Of a stretch of 64,000 nucleotides of DNA, positions 50,327 through 58,879 are shown piece after piece; position 1 is the stretch's first letter, and each line of letters opens with the position of its first letter. A program made the translations under genes and the position numbers. Under the pieces are notes generated by a model. That model was not told the origin of the DNA and ran no database searches. It saw only the letters and a list, made by a program, of their open reading frames with translations. The stretch comes from Marinibacterium sp050389775 (GTDB lineage Bacteria > Pseudomonadota > Alphaproteobacteria > Rhodobacterales > Rhodobacteraceae): positions 372,001-436,000 of the forward strand of contig NZ_CP177144.1 in the NCBI RefSeq assembly GCF_050389775.1, given 5' to 3'.

Positions 50327-50680
50327 TCAGTCCACCGCCCGGATCAGCTTGCGTTCCAGAACGCGCAGCACCGATTTCAGGTCATGCCCGCGCTTCAGGA
50401 TCTGGCCGTCGATCCCCACCACCGCATACATGCCCTGGCGGTTGCGCAGCTTGGGCCGCTTCTCGATCCGGTACAGCGGCGTTTCGGCCGTGCGCCGGAA
50501 GACAGCAAAGACGGCCATGTCCTTGAGACAGGATATGCCGTAATCGCGCCATTCCCCGGCCGCCACCATGCGGCCGTAGATCGACAGGATTTCCGACATC
50601 TCGCGCCGGTCAAAGGCGACTTTCTCGGGGATGCCACGGCTGCCGTTGAACGGCAGGGGCTGAGGGGGCTGGATGGTCAT
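50327..50680 (-). CDS. DUF2794 protein
   Basis: A 117-residue conserved alphaproteobacterial protein. The start MTIQPPQPLPFNGSRG and the segments FDRREMSEILSIYGRMVAAG and EWRDYGISCLKDMAVFAVFR fit DUF2794. The C-terminus is basic (KRGHDLKSVLRVLERKLIRA). No function is known. The ATG at 50680 is chosen over one six codons upstream because the family begins there. It is convergent with the NlpC/P60 gene. Confidence 0.88.
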   Translation of the reverse strand: MTIQPPQPLPFNGSRGIPEKVAFDRREMSEILSIYGRMVAAGEWRDYGISCLKDMAVFAVFRRTAETPLYRIEKRPKLRNRQGMYAVVGIDGQILKRGHDLKSVLRVLERKLIRAVD

Positions 50681-50826
50681 GTCCCAGACTTGCGCCAAAG
50701 CCGCCGCGTTTCAAGCCTCTTGCCACCACAGACCCTTTGCCGCCCTCGCCCCGCCTGCCTGGCGCGCAGGTCCCCTGCTTCTTCTTGGCCCAAATACCGC
50801 CGAAGGCAGCGCGGCCCCGCCGCGCT

Positions 50827-51420
50827 TCACGCCGCGTCCAGCTCTTGCGACGGAATGACCGGAAAGAACGCCCCGCCCGACCACAGCCCGAACCAGCCCT
50901 CGTGATGGGCCCCGATCTCGACCAGCCGGTAAAAGCTCTTGCGGTCGATCAGCGCCTCCAGGTTGCGCCGCACCAGCACATAGGGCGACGGCTCGCCGGT
51001 TTCGGCATCGCGCTCCACCCGGATCGGGTGGTCGGGCCCGGCCCGGGCCACGTCGCCCACATGGGTCTCGAACACCAGCTCCTGCCCGGTGCCACTGCCG
51101 CTCACCTCGAAATCCACGGCCACGAAAGGCGCGTCATCGACGGTGATGCCCACTTTCTCGACCGGGGTGACCAGGAAATAGGCATCGCCATCCTTGCGCA
51201 GGATCGACGAGAACAGCCGCACCAGCTCGGGCCGGCCGATCGGCGTGCCCAGGTAGAACCACGTGCCATCCCGCGCGATCCGCATGTCCAGGTCGCCGCA
51301 GAACGGCGGATCCCAGCGCTCGACCGGCGGCAATCCGCGGCTTTTCGAGGCCTTGACCGACGCCGCGATGCCTTCGGCCGACGGGGTCACGGGTTTTTGT
51401 CCCATCATAGCTTTTGCCAT
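50827..51420 (-). CDS. DUF1285 protein
   Basis: A 197-residue protein matching DUF1285: PPVERWDPPFCGDLDMRIAR, DGTWFYLGTPIGRPELVRLF, SSILRKDGDAYFLVTPVEKV, and VLVRRNLEALIDRKSFYRLV. It is soluble, with no signal or helix for the membrane. The function is unknown. It is divergent from the MoxR operon across a 57-bp gap, the usual arrangement in related bacteria, so the two may share regulation. Confidence 0.92.
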   Translation of the reverse strand: MAKAMMGQKPVTPSAEGIAASVKASKSRGLPPVERWDPPFCGDLDMRIARDGTWFYLGTPIGRPELVRLFSSILRKDGDAYFLVTPVEKVGITVDDAPFVAVDFEVSGSGTGQELVFETHVGDVARAGPDHPIRVERDAETGEPSPYVLVRRNLEALIDRKSFYRLVEIGAHHEGWFGLWSGGAFFPVIPSQELDAA

Positions 51421-51477
51421 TCCAGATTGCCGCGATACACTTCTTCAACACCATATATGCGCGGCGAAAGGATTGTC

Positions 51478-52500
51478 ATGTCGGAGCAAACGGACCTGGT
51501 AGCCGAGATCGAAGCGGTCGAGGCCAAGCTGGCCGAGGCCAAGGCCTCGATCACCCGGCGCTTCATCGGCCAGGAGCGGGTGGTCGAGCTGACCCTCACC
51601 GCCATCCTCTGCGGCGGTCATGCCCTGCTGATCGGCCTGCCCGGGCTGGGCAAGACCCGCCTGGTCGAAACCTTCTCGACCGTCCTGGGCCTGCAGGGCA
51701 ACCGCATCCAGTTCACCCCCGACCTGATGCCCGCCGACATTCTCGGCTCCGAAGTGCTCGACACGGCCGAGGACGGCACCCGCAAATTCCGCTTTATTCC
51801 CGGGCCGATCTTCTGCCAGCTGCTGATGGCCGACGAGATCAACCGCGCCTCGCCCCGGACCCAGTCGGCGCTGCTGCAGGCGATGCAGGAAAAGACCGTG
51901 ACCGTTGCCGGCGAAGACCGGCCGCTCGATGCGCCCTTCCACGTGCTGGCCACCCAGAACCCGATCGAACAGGAAGGCACCTATCCCCTGCCCGAGGCCC
52001 AGCTGGACCGGTTCCTGGTGCAGATCGACGTCGAATATCCCGACCGGGCGACCGAAAAGGAAATCCTCCTGGCCACCACGGGCGTCAGCGAAGACGAGGC
52101 CCACCAGGTCTTTACCCGCGACGAGCTGATCGCGGCCCAGGCCCTGCTGCGGCGGATGCCGGTGGGCGATTCGGTGGTCGAGCTGATCCTCGACCTGGTC
52201 CGCGCCTTCCGCCCCGACGAGCCCGGCGTGTCCGACCGGGTGCGCGACACCGTGGCCTGGGGCCCCGGCCCGCGGGCCGCCCAGGCGCTGATGCTGACCG
52301 TCCGGGCCCGGGCCCTGCTGCAGGGCCGGCTGGCGCCCAATGCCGAGGACGTGATCAACATGGCCCGGCCGGTGCTCAGCCACCGCATGGCGCTGAACTT
52401 TGCCGCCCGCGCCCGGGGCGACAGCCTGGCCGAACTGATCGAGACCACCGCCGCCGGGCTGGCCAACGGCGCCGAGACGGGAACCGGGGCCGCCGCGTGA
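51478..52500 (+). CDS. MoxR-family AAA+ ATPase
   Basis: A 340-residue AAA+ chaperone-like ATPase. Walker A is GLPGLGKTRLVETFS (about residue 55), Walker B is LLMADEINRASPRTQSALLQ, sensor 1 is LATQNPIEQEGTYPLPEAQL, and the arginine finger region is LDRFLVQIDV. MoxR proteins help mature or insert cofactors into partner proteins with VWA/DUF58 domains. The ATG has AAAGGA ten bases upstream. Its stop overlaps the DUF58 gene (GTGA). Confidence 0.94.
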   Translation: MSEQTDLVAEIEAVEAKLAEAKASITRRFIGQERVVELTLTAILCGGHALLIGLPGLGKTRLVETFSTVLGLQGNRIQFTPDLMPADILGSEVLDTAEDGTRKFRFIPGPIFCQLLMADEINRASPRTQSALLQAMQEKTVTVAGEDRPLDAPFHVLATQNPIEQEGTYPLPEAQLDRFLVQIDVEYPDRATEKEILLATTGVSEDEAHQVFTRDELIAAQALLRRMPVGDSVVELILDLVRAFRPDEPGVSDRVRDTVAWGPGPRAAQALMLTVRARALLQGRLAPNAEDVINMARPVLSHRMALNFAARARGDSLAELIETTAAGLANGAETGTGAAA

Positions 52501-53384
52501 TCCCGGCCCGCGATCTTCGCCAGCGCTCGGAAATCGAAGCCAGCCGCCTGCCACCCCTGCTGGCCCGGGCCGAACACCTGGCGGGCACCGTGCTGCTGGG
52601 CGATCACGGCCGGCGCCGGGCCGGGCTGGGCGATGATTTCTGGCAGTACCGCCCGGCCCAGATGGGCGACAGCCGCCGGCTGATCGACCACCGGCGCTCG
52701 GCCCGGGGCGACCAGCAATTCGTGCGCGAGCGGGAATGGCAGATCGCCCAGTCGGTGATGATGTGGGTCGACCAGGGTGCCTCGATGCGCTTCACCTCGC
52801 AGGCCGAGGGCAAGGCCGCCCTGCCCGAAAAGATCGACCGCGCAAGGCTGCTGGGCCTGGCCACCTCCGTCCTGCTGATCCGGGGCGGCGAGCGGGTCGG
52901 GCTGACCGGCACCACCCTGCCCCCGCGCCGGGGCAACATGCAGATCATGCGCCTGGCCGAGTTCTTCACGATCGACGACCAGGCGGAATATGCCCCGCCC
53001 GAACACCGGGCGATGATCCCCCATGCCCGGGCGGTGTTCCTGTCGGATTTCCTGGGCGACATGGCCGAGGTCCGGCTGGCCCTGACCAAGGCCGCCGACC
53101 GGGGCGTGCGCGGCGTGCTGATGCAGGTGCTCGACCCGGCCGAAGAGATGTTTCCCTTTCACGGCCGGACGATCTTTGAAAGCATCGGCGGCACGCTCAG
53201 CCACGAGACCCTGAAGGCCGGCGAATTGCGCGCGCGCTACCAGCAGCGCCTGGCCGCCCGCAAGGACGAGCTGACCGCGCTGTGCCGGGCGACCGGCTGG
53301 CAATTCGGCACCCATCACACCGGCGAAAGCGCCCAATCGGCGCTGCTGTGGCTCTATCGCGCGCTGGACGGAGGCACATCGTGA
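52497..53384 (+). CDS. DUF58 protein (MoxR partner)
   Basis: A 295-residue DUF58 protein with a GTG start overlapping moxR. The DUF58 core is FWQYRPAQMGDSRRLIDHRR and SARGDQQFVREREWQIAQSV, followed by a VWA-like region with DFLGDMAEVRLALTKAADRG and VLMQVLDPAEEMFPF. No membrane segments are present. It probably works with the MoxR ATPase and the membrane proteins downstream as a cell-envelope or maturation complex; the target is unknown. A 510-bp repeat-bearing spacer follows, unlike the overlaps elsewhere in the operon. Confidence 0.92.
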   Translation: MIPARDLRQRSEIEASRLPPLLARAEHLAGTVLLGDHGRRRAGLGDDFWQYRPAQMGDSRRLIDHRRSARGDQQFVREREWQIAQSVMMWVDQGASMRFTSQAEGKAALPEKIDRARLLGLATSVLLIRGGERVGLTGTTLPPRRGNMQIMRLAEFFTIDDQAEYAPPEHRAMIPHARAVFLSDFLGDMAEVRLALTKAADRGVRGVLMQVLDPAEEMFPFHGRTIFESIGGTLSHETLKAGELRARYQQRLAARKDELTALCRATGWQFGTHHTGESAQSALLWLYRALDGGTS

Positions 53385-53894
53385 CCCACCGCCCCGCCTC
53401 GCCCCTTGGCCCGTTCAATGGCCCGACCATCGGCCCGCCGAGGGTCCGCACCCCGGACCACCCCGCGCCCGCCAGCCCATCGCCTGCGCAAGGAGCCCTT
53501 GCCGGGACGCCGGGCCGGGACGCCGCTGCGGACGCCATCGCGGCCCCGGTCGATGACGGGGCGCCCCAACACCGGACCTGCAGCGGGACGGCACACCGCC
53601 CGGGCGACGGCGGGACGGCAAGCGCCCGGCTCCGTGGCGGGACGGCAAGACGTCGGGCCCGGGACGGGGCGGTGCAACGGATGGCACACCCAATCGGCCC
53701 CCTCCCGGCCAGGGGGCACATCGGGCCTGTCGTGACCGGCCGCCCAGAGCGCGCCCAAACACCGATTTCGCCGATTTCAACGACGTCACCGGCGCGCGTG
53801 GGGCGCGTGAACCCAATTGCGCTGGGGGGCGCGGAACGTTCCGGGCGGGCAGCGGGGCCGACATGGCGCCGCGCCGTCCCGAGAAAGGCATGAC
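53385..53894 (+). other. 510-bp spacer inside the MoxR operon
   Basis: It holds 27-bp tandem repeats (53558-53692) and Pro/Arg/Gly/Ala-coding low-complexity sequence. An uninterrupted frame runs from a GTG at 53381 (overlapping the DUF58 stop) to a stop at 53891-53893, one base before the next gene's ATG. The composition is unlike the neighbouring proteins and I do not count it as a supported gene. Confidence 0.55.
53558..53692. repeat. Five 27-bp tandem repeats
   Basis: Copies start at 53558, 53585, 53612, 53639 and 53666. The three central ones begin GGGACGGCA; the outer two begin GGGGCG. The 27-bp period is nine codons, so a reading frame through it stays open. Confidence 0.75.
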
Positions 53895-56681
53895 ATGACC
53901 GTGATCGCGGGTATCGGGTTTTCCGCACCCTGGCTGCTGCTGGCGCTCCTGGCCCTGCCGGTGCTCTGGATCATCCTGCGGGCCGTGCCGCCGGCGCCGA
54001 TCCGCCGGCGCTTTCCCGGCGTGGCCCTGTTGCTGGGCCTGCGCGACGACGACAGCGTGACCGACCGCACGCCCTGGTGGCTGCTGGTGCTGCGCATCCT
54101 GGCCGTGGCCGCGATCATCCTGGGCCTGGCCGGACCGGTCCTGAACCCCCAGCGCGACGCCGGGGGCAGCGGGCCGCTGGTCATCGTGATGGACGGCAGC
54201 TGGGCCGGGGCCACGCGCTGGTCGGCCAAGCAGGACCTGGTCGCCGCCCAGCTGGCCGAGGCCGCCCGGGCCAACCGGCCCGTGGCCGTCCTGCGCCTGA
54301 CCGATCCCGAAGCCCCGGTCTTTCAGGCCGCCGACAGCTGGCGGCCCCGCGTCGCCGGGCTGTTGCCCGCGCCCTTTGCCCCGACCGAGGCCCAGGTCGA
54401 CGGGACCATCGCCGCGCTGGCCGCCATGCAGGCCGAGGGCGGGCCGGCCCGGTTCGACACCCACTGGATCTCGGACGGGCTGGATTACCCCGGCCGCGAC
54501 CGGCTGATGGCCGCCCTGCGCGCGCGCGGCGATCTGCGCGTGTTCCAGACCGGCAGCGCCGTGATGGGCCTGGCCCCGGCGGTCTTTGACGATGGCGCCG
54601 TGACCCTGACCGCCCGCCGCTCGGTGCCCGGCCCGGCCCGCGACGTGGTCATCCTGGCCCAGGGCCGCGACCCGGCCGGCATCGAACGCACCCTGGCCAC
54701 GGCCACGGCGACCTTCGAGCCCGGAGCGCTGTCGGCCGAGGCCGCCCTGTCGCTGCCCTCGGAGCTGCGCGCACGGATCACCCGGTTCGAAATCCAGGGC
54801 CAGAATGCCGCCGGGGCGACCTCGCTGGCCGATGACAGCCTGCGCCGGCGCGAAGTGGCCCTGATTTCCGGGCGCGACGACCGCGAGGGCCTGCAATTGC
54901 TGTCGCCCCTGCATTACCTCAAACAGGCCCTGCTGCCCTCGGCCGAGATCCTGACCGGCGCGCTGACCGACCTGCTGCCGGCCAATCCCGACGTGGTCGT
55001 TCTGGCCGACGTGGCCACCCTGTCGGGGGCCGAGGCCGAAGCCCTGGCCACCTGGGTCGACGAAGGCGGGCTGTTGCTGCGCTTTGCCGGGCCGCGCCTG
55101 GCGGCCAGCGATGTCAGCCGCGAGGACGAGGACCCGCTGATGCCCGTGCGCCTGCGCGCCGGGGGCCGGTCGGTCGGGGGCGCGATGTCCTGGGGCGAGC
55201 CCAAGGGCCTGGCGCCCTTTGCCGAGGGTTCGCCGTTCTTCGGGCTGCAGATCCCGCCGGACGTGACGGTCAATGCCCAGGTCATGGCCCAGCCCGATCC
55301 GACCCTGGCCGACCGGGTCATCGCCTCGCTGGCCGATGGCACGCCGCTGGTCACGCGCAAGCCCATCGGCCAGGGCCAGGTCGTGCTGTTCCATGTCACG
55401 GCCAATGCCGAATGGTCGACCCTGCCGCTGTCGGGCCTGTTCGTCGAGATGCTGGAACGGCTGGCCGTGTCCTCGACCGGCGCGGCGCCCACGGCGATGG
55501 ACCTGGAAGGCACCACCTGGGAACCGGTGCAGGTGCTCGACGGGTTCGGCTCGCTGGAAGATGCCGGCACCCTGCCGGGCGTCGATGGCCCGGTCCTGGC
55601 CGAAGCGCCGCTGGGCCCCGAACTGGCCCCCGGGCTCTATGAAAGCGGTGACCGGCGGCTGGCACGCAACGTGCTGGGCCCCGACAGCCTGCTGACCCCC
55701 GCGACCTGGCCGGCCGACGTGCCCGTCGAAGGGCTGGGCACGGCCGAAGAGAAACCCCTTGGCGGGCCGCTGCTGACGCTGGCGCTGGCCCTGCTGCTGG
55801 CCGATATCCTGGCCTCGCTGGCCCTGTCGGGCCGCTTGCGCGGGCAGCGCGCCGCTGGCGCGGCGCTGGTCCTGCTGATGCTGGGGCTGACGCCCCAGCC
55901 CGGCCAGGCCCAGCTGGCCAATGACGAGGAGGCCGCGCTGCGCGCGACATCCGAGCTGGTGCTGGCCCATGTGCTGACCGGCGATGCCCAGGTCGACCAG
56001 CTGGCCCAGGCCGGCCTGAGCGGGCTGGGCGACGTGCTGCGCTATCGCACGTCGGTCGAACCCGGCGAGCCAGCCGGGGTGAACCTGGAAACCGACGAGC
56101 TGGCCTTTTACCCGATGCTCTACTGGCCGGTCACCGCCGACCAGCCGATCCCCTCGGCCGAAGCCTATGCCCGGCTGAACGGCTACCTGCGCTCCGGCGG
56201 GCTGATCGTCTTTGACACGCGCGATGCCGATGTCGCGGGCTTCGGCGCGTCCAGCCCGACCGGCCGGCGCCTGCAGCAGCTGGCCGCGCCGCTGGACATT
56301 CCGCCGCTCGAACCGATCCCCCACGACCATGTGCTGACGCGGACCTTCTACCTGTTGCAGGATTTCCCCGGCCGCTATGCCGGGCGCGATGTCTGGGTCG
56401 AAGCCGCGCCGCCCGATGCCGAACAGGTCGAAGGCATGCCCTTCCGCAATCTCAACGACGGGGTCACCCCGGTGATCATCGGCGGCAACGACTGGGCCGG
56501 GGCCTGGGCCGTCGATGGCGACGGCCGGGCCATGCTGCCGGTCGGCCGGGGCTTTGCCGGCGAACGCCAGAGAGAGCTCGCCAACCGCTTTGGCGTGAAC
56601 CTCGTGATGCATGTGCTCACGGGCAATTACAAATCGGACCAGGTCCATGTGCCTGCGCTCCTCGACAGGCTGGGCCAATGA
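53895..56681 (+). CDS. DUF4159 membrane protein with BatA-like N-terminus
   Basis: A 928-residue inner-membrane protein. The N-terminal aerotolerance-regulator (BatA-type) domain has two helices (APWLLLALLALPVLWIILRA; WWLLVLRILAVAAIILGLAG), followed by a VWA-like part (LVIVMDGSWAGATRW). Two more helices lie near residues 620-665 (LLTLALALLLADILASLALS). DUF4159 is the C-terminal part (YPMLYWPVTADQPIPSAEAY; GLIVFDTRDADVAGFG). It is the membrane partner in the MoxR-DUF58 system. The start ATG follows the repeat spacer; the stop overlaps the next gene (ATGA). Confidence 0.92.
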   Translation: MTVIAGIGFSAPWLLLALLALPVLWIILRAVPPAPIRRRFPGVALLLGLRDDDSVTDRTPWWLLVLRILAVAAIILGLAGPVLNPQRDAGGSGPLVIVMDGSWAGATRWSAKQDLVAAQLAEAARANRPVAVLRLTDPEAPVFQAADSWRPRVAGLLPAPFAPTEAQVDGTIAALAAMQAEGGPARFDTHWISDGLDYPGRDRLMAALRARGDLRVFQTGSAVMGLAPAVFDDGAVTLTARRSVPGPARDVVILAQGRDPAGIERTLATATATFEPGALSAEAALSLPSELRARITRFEIQGQNAAGATSLADDSLRRREVALISGRDDREGLQLLSPLHYLKQALLPSAEILTGALTDLLPANPDVVVLADVATLSGAEAEALATWVDEGGLLLRFAGPRLAASDVSREDEDPLMPVRLRAGGRSVGGAMSWGEPKGLAPFAEGSPFFGLQIPPDVTVNAQVMAQPDPTLADRVIASLADGTPLVTRKPIGQGQVVLFHVTANAEWSTLPLSGLFVEMLERLAVSSTGAAPTAMDLEGTTWEPVQVLDGFGSLEDAGTLPGVDGPVLAEAPLGPELAPGLYESGDRRLARNVLGPDSLLTPATWPADVPVEGLGTAEEKPLGGPLLTLALALLLADILASLALSGRLRGQRAAGAALVLLMLGLTPQPGQAQLANDEEAALRATSELVLAHVLTGDAQVDQLAQAGLSGLGDVLRYRTSVEPGEPAGVNLETDELAFYPMLYWPVTADQPIPSAEAYARLNGYLRSGGLIVFDTRDADVAGFGASSPTGRRLQQLAAPLDIPPLEPIPHDHVLTRTFYLLQDFPGRYAGRDVWVEAAPPDAEQVEGMPFRNLNDGVTPVIIGGNDWAGAWAVDGDGRAMLPVGRGFAGERQRELANRFGVNLVMHVLTGNYKSDQVHVPALLDRLGQ

Positions 56682-58723
56682 CCGGAACCATCGTCTTCGA
56701 TCCCCTGATCCCCTGGCTGGTGCTGGCCCTGGCCGGCGCCCTGTCGCTGGGCGCCGTGGTCTTCGCGGCTTGGCGCGGGCTGGCCGGCTGGGCCCTGCGC
56801 GGGCTGGGCGCCGTGGTGGTCGTGGCCGCCCTGTCCGGCCCGGCCTACCAGCTGGAAGACCGCGCCGCCCTGTCCGACATCGTCGTGATGCTGGAAGACG
56901 ACAGCGCCAGCCAGGGCCTGTCGGACCGGCCGGCCCAGACCGCCGCGGCCGCCGACGAGCTGGCCGCCGAGATCGCCGCCCGGCCTAATACCGAGCTGCG
57001 CCGGGTGACCATCCCCGACGGGCCGGGCGATACCGGCACCCAGGCCATGACCGCCCTGGCCGAGGCCCTGGCCGAAGAGCCCCGGGCCCGGGTGGCCGGG
57101 GTCATCCTGCTGTCGGACGGGCGCATCCACGATGCCGAACTGGCCCCCGACCTGCCGGCCCCGACCCACCTGCTGTTGACCGGACGCGACACCGACTGGG
57201 ACCGCCGCCTGACCGTGCGCAACGCCCCGGCCTTTGCCATCATCGGCGAGCCGGTCACCCTGACCCTGCGCGTCGAGGATTCCGGCGCCGCTCCGCAAGG
57301 CGCGGCAACGGCCCCGCTCGACATATCGGTCGATGGCGGCGAACCGGCGCGCTACGACATTCCGATCGGCCAGGACATCGACCTGCCCATCACCCTGCCC
57401 CATGGCGGGCGCAACGTGATCCAGTTCTCGGTGCCCGAAGCCGAGGGCGAGCTGACCGACCGCAACAACACCGCGCTGATCCAGATGAACGGCGTGCGCG
57501 ACCGCCTCCGCGTGCTGCTGGTCTCGGGCGAGCCGCATCCCGGCGGGCGCACCTGGCGCAACCTGCTGAAATCCGACAGTTCCGTCGACCTGGTGCATTT
57601 CACCATCCTGCGCCCGCCCGAGAAACAGGACGGCGTGCCGGTCGACGAGCTGTCCCTCATCGCCTTCCCCACGCGTGAGCTGTTCCTGGAAAAGGTCGAC
57701 GATTTCGACCTGATCATCTTCGACCGCTACAAGCGGCGCGGCATCCTGCCCTCGCTCTACCTCGACAATGTCGCGCAATATGTCCGCGGCGGAGGCGCCG
57801 TGCTGGTCGCCGCCGGGCCCGATTTCGCCAATGCCGCCTCGATCTACCGCTCTCCGCTGGGTGACGTGCTGCCGGCCGAGCCCACGGCCCGGGTGATCCA
57901 GGACCAGTACCGCCCGGCGGTGACCGAACTTGGCCAGCGCCACCCGGTGACCTCCGACCTGTCGGGGCAGGACAGCTGGGGGCCGTGGCTGCGCGAGATC
58001 GACGTCACGCCCAAGGACGGGGCCGAAGTGGTCATGACCGGCATCGACGACCGGCCCCTGCTGATCCTCGACCGGGTCGACGAGGGCCGCGTGGCCCTGC
58101 TGGCCTCCGATCATGCCTGGCTGTGGAACCGCGGCTACCAGGGCGGCGGGCCCCAGCTGGAACTGCTGCGCCGGCTGGCGCACTGGATGATGAAGGAACC
58201 CGAGCTGGAGGAAGAGGCGCTCTGGGCCGAGGCCACCGGCCAGACCATGCGCATCATCCGCCGCACCCTGGACGACAGCGTCGGCGCGGTGACGGTCACC
58301 CGGCCGGACGGCACCCAGGAGATCGTCGAATTGCGCGAAGTCTCGCCCGGCCGCCACGAAGCGGTCTACGAGGGCGCCGAGATCGGCCTCTACCGGCTGG
58401 CCGAAGGCGATCACGAGGCGGTCATCGGCCTCGGCCCCGCCGCGCCCCGGGAATTCGAGGAAACCATCGCCACCGGCGCCCTGCTCGAACCGATCATCGC
58501 CCCCCTGCGCGGCGGTGTCCTGAGGCTGGAAGACGGCGTGCCGGTGCTGCGCAACGTCCGCGACGGTCGCCCGGCGGCCGGGCGCGGCTGGATCGGCCTG
58601 ACCCCGCGCAATGCCTATGAAACCCGCGACGTCCGCCAGACCCCGCTGCTGCCGCCCTGGCTGGTGCTGCTCCTGGCCTCGGGCTTCATCCTGGGCGGCT
58701 GGCTGCGCGAAGGCCGGCGGTGA
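56678..58723 (+). CDS. Membrane protein of the MoxR operon, glutamine-amidotransferase-like
   Basis: A 681-residue protein with two N-terminal helices (LVLALAGALSLGAVVFAAWR; LRGLGAVVVVAALSGPAY) and one at the extreme C-terminus (WLVLLLASGFILGGW). The large periplasmic middle has VWA-like and class I amidotransferase-like sections (VLLVSGEPHPGGRTWRNLL; GGGAVLVAAGPDFANAAS; VALLASDHAWLWNRGYQGGG). I see no complete catalytic triad. It always seems to accompany DUF4159 proteins in such operons. It ends the operon and is convergent with folC across a bidirectional terminator. Confidence 0.85.
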   Translation: MTGTIVFDPLIPWLVLALAGALSLGAVVFAAWRGLAGWALRGLGAVVVVAALSGPAYQLEDRAALSDIVVMLEDDSASQGLSDRPAQTAAAADELAAEIAARPNTELRRVTIPDGPGDTGTQAMTALAEALAEEPRARVAGVILLSDGRIHDAELAPDLPAPTHLLLTGRDTDWDRRLTVRNAPAFAIIGEPVTLTLRVEDSGAAPQGAATAPLDISVDGGEPARYDIPIGQDIDLPITLPHGGRNVIQFSVPEAEGELTDRNNTALIQMNGVRDRLRVLLVSGEPHPGGRTWRNLLKSDSSVDLVHFTILRPPEKQDGVPVDELSLIAFPTRELFLEKVDDFDLIIFDRYKRRGILPSLYLDNVAQYVRGGGAVLVAAGPDFANAASIYRSPLGDVLPAEPTARVIQDQYRPAVTELGQRHPVTSDLSGQDSWGPWLREIDVTPKDGAEVVMTGIDDRPLLILDRVDEGRVALLASDHAWLWNRGYQGGGPQLELLRRLAHWMMKEPELEEEALWAEATGQTMRIIRRTLDDSVGAVTVTRPDGTQEIVELREVSPGRHEAVYEGAEIGLYRLAEGDHEAVIGLGPAAPREFEETIATGALLEPIIAPLRGGVLRLEDGVPVLRNVRDGRPAAGRGWIGLTPRNAYETRDVRQTPLLPPWLVLLLASGFILGGWLREGRR

Positions 58724-58780
58724 CCGGCCCGGCGACCCCGGACGCCTCGGCGGCGTCACGGACAGGGCCGGATATTTAAG

Positions 58781-58823
58781 AAGAGAAAGAAGCAGCAGGG
58801 CGCGCGTGTTGCTTCTTTCTCTT
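58781..58823. terminator. Bidirectional terminator between the MoxR operon and folC
   Basis: AAGAGAAAGAAGCA (58781-58794) and TGCTTCTTTCTCTT (58810-58823) form a perfect 14-bp stem around a 15-nt GC-rich loop, between convergent genes. The T-rich right arm and A-rich left arm give T tracts in both directions. Confidence 0.8.
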
Positions 58824-58879
58824 TGAAAGTATTCCCGGGGATGAATTGGCCATCGGACAAGAAGGGGCAGCGCCCCTTG

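Noticed and set aside
53415..56678. Very long open frame (over 1000 codons) antisense to the DUF4159 gene
   Set aside because: It is the shadow of a real gene in GC-rich DNA. The protein is Gly/Gln/Arg/His repetitive with no recognisable domain, while the plus strand encodes a coherent DUF4159 membrane protein.
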